The translations under genes were made by a program, and so were the position numbers. Source: an uncultured Sutterella sp. (GTDB lineage Bacteria > Pseudomonadota > Gammaproteobacteria > Burkholderiales > Burkholderiaceae_F). From it: DNA of 5,892 bases. The stretch covers positions 1 to 5,892 of the forward strand of contig CAAFNI010000160.1 of the NCBI GenBank assembly GCA_900764215.1. The letters are read 5' to 3'. Under the pieces are notes generated by a model that saw nothing but the letters and a program-made list of their open reading frames with translations, did not search any database and had not been told where the DNA came from. Positions 5,515-5,892 of the stretch are shown here, in pieces (position 1 is the first letter of the stretch; every line of letters starts with the position of its first letter).

Positions 5515-5892
5515 ATGTTGTCCGCCCGAACGTTCCGTGAACGCTTACGAACTCGCACTGACGGCTCTGTTCGAAGGCCGCCGGCATCCCGCACCGTTGT
5601 GCGAAAACATCGGAAGCGCAAACGAGCCGGGGCGCGCCTTGACTTCGCAGCCCCCTTCTACCTTGACGGCGCCGTTCGTCTCGGCAAGGTTTCGACCGAA
5701 CTCGACGGCACCTATTCTGCAACCACCGCGAAGTACGATGCTGACGGCCTCTACGCAACGGCGCACGTCGGCGCGGGCTATGTGTTCGACCTGGCTCCAA
5801 GCGTCAAGCTCGACGCCTACGGCCGCTACCTCTTCTCCTATGTTGAAGGCGACGACGTCACGCTTCAGAGCGCGGCCCGCGAAGGCTTCTCC
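5515..5892 (+). CDS. Autotransporter beta-barrel domain, apparently 5'-truncated (runs off window)
   Basis: From about 5629 the frame reads ARLDFAAPFYLDGAVRLGKV, then YATAHVGAGYVFDL (5749-5790) and VKLDAYGRYLFSY (5803-5841), then EGDDVTL. This alternating-strand pattern is typical of the C-terminal type V secretion barrel that inserts in the outer membrane. The frame opens at ATG 5515, but residues before the barrel match are Arg/Lys-rich (VRKHRKRKRAG), with no signal peptide, no passenger repeats and poor codon use, unlike the C/G-biased barrel part. A full autotransporter would need one or more kilobases of passenger upstream, where instead an ATPase gene ends at 5428. I read it as a gene remnant cut near 5600-5630, with 5515 only the formal start. 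The 3' end is not visible. Confidence 0.7.
   Translation, partial: MLSARTFRERLRTRTDGSVRRPPASRTVVRKHRKRKRAGARLDFAAPFYLDGAVRLGKVSTELDGTYSATTAKYDADGLYATAHVGAGYVFDLAPSVKLDAYGRYLFSYVEGDDVTLQSAAREGFS

Noticed and set aside
5453..5800. Minus-strand open frames opposite the spacer and the autotransporter barrel
   Set aside because: They are Arg/Ser-rich with no domain, and lie antisense to the clear beta-barrel frame.

Overview
The window looks like a chromosomal piece of a GC-rich proteobacterium. The pairing of a stand-alone flavocytochrome-c-type flavoprotein with an autotransporter beta-barrel, both with strong C/G third-position bias, suggests a gut betaproteobacterium of the Sutterella/Parasutterella type. 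That assignment is inference from gene families and codon style; no marker gene is present.

Layout. (1) 2-1036, + strand: the C-terminal ~344 residues of an FAD-dependent flavoprotein of the fumarate reductase/flavocytochrome c superfamily, closed by a clear intrinsic terminator at 1086-1126. (2) 1130-1274: debris. It holds two copies of an 8-bp direct repeat resembling the end of an IS21-type element, and next to it the scrambled 3' end of an antitoxin gene. (3) 1271-2001, - strand: a GNAT N-acetyltransferase followed by a RelB/DinJ-type antitoxin whose tail is frameshifted and which has no toxin gene beside it. (4) 2194-3537, - strand: an AAA ATPase with a DUF4143-type C-terminal domain in which the usual ExK nuclease-like motif reads WVD. 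(5) 3538-4003: a divergent intergenic region with an orphan 11-bp perfect hairpin, a small 14-bp duplication and an array of 15-bp (alternating, hence 30-bp) AT-rich tandem repeats just before the next gene. (6) 4004-5428, + strand: a second, unrelated AAA ATPase (archaeal ATPase_2 plus DUF234 type) with its D...ExK motif intact. (7) 5429-5892: a short gap, then an autotransporter beta-barrel sequence running off the window with no passenger domain or signal peptide before it.

Reading it together: two native, strongly codon-biased genes (flavoprotein and autotransporter) flank about 4.5 kb of accessory DNA with weaker codon bias. Its content is mobile-type or selfish-type: a decayed toxin-antitoxin half, an IS-like end, a GNAT gene and two divergent P-loop ATPases carrying nuclease-fold-like tails. 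The most unusual items are the tandem repeat array that forms the leader of the second ATPase, the contrast between intact and lost ExK motifs in the two ATPases, and the rearranged antitoxin tail. No RNA genes, CRISPR array or complete insertion sequence were seen.
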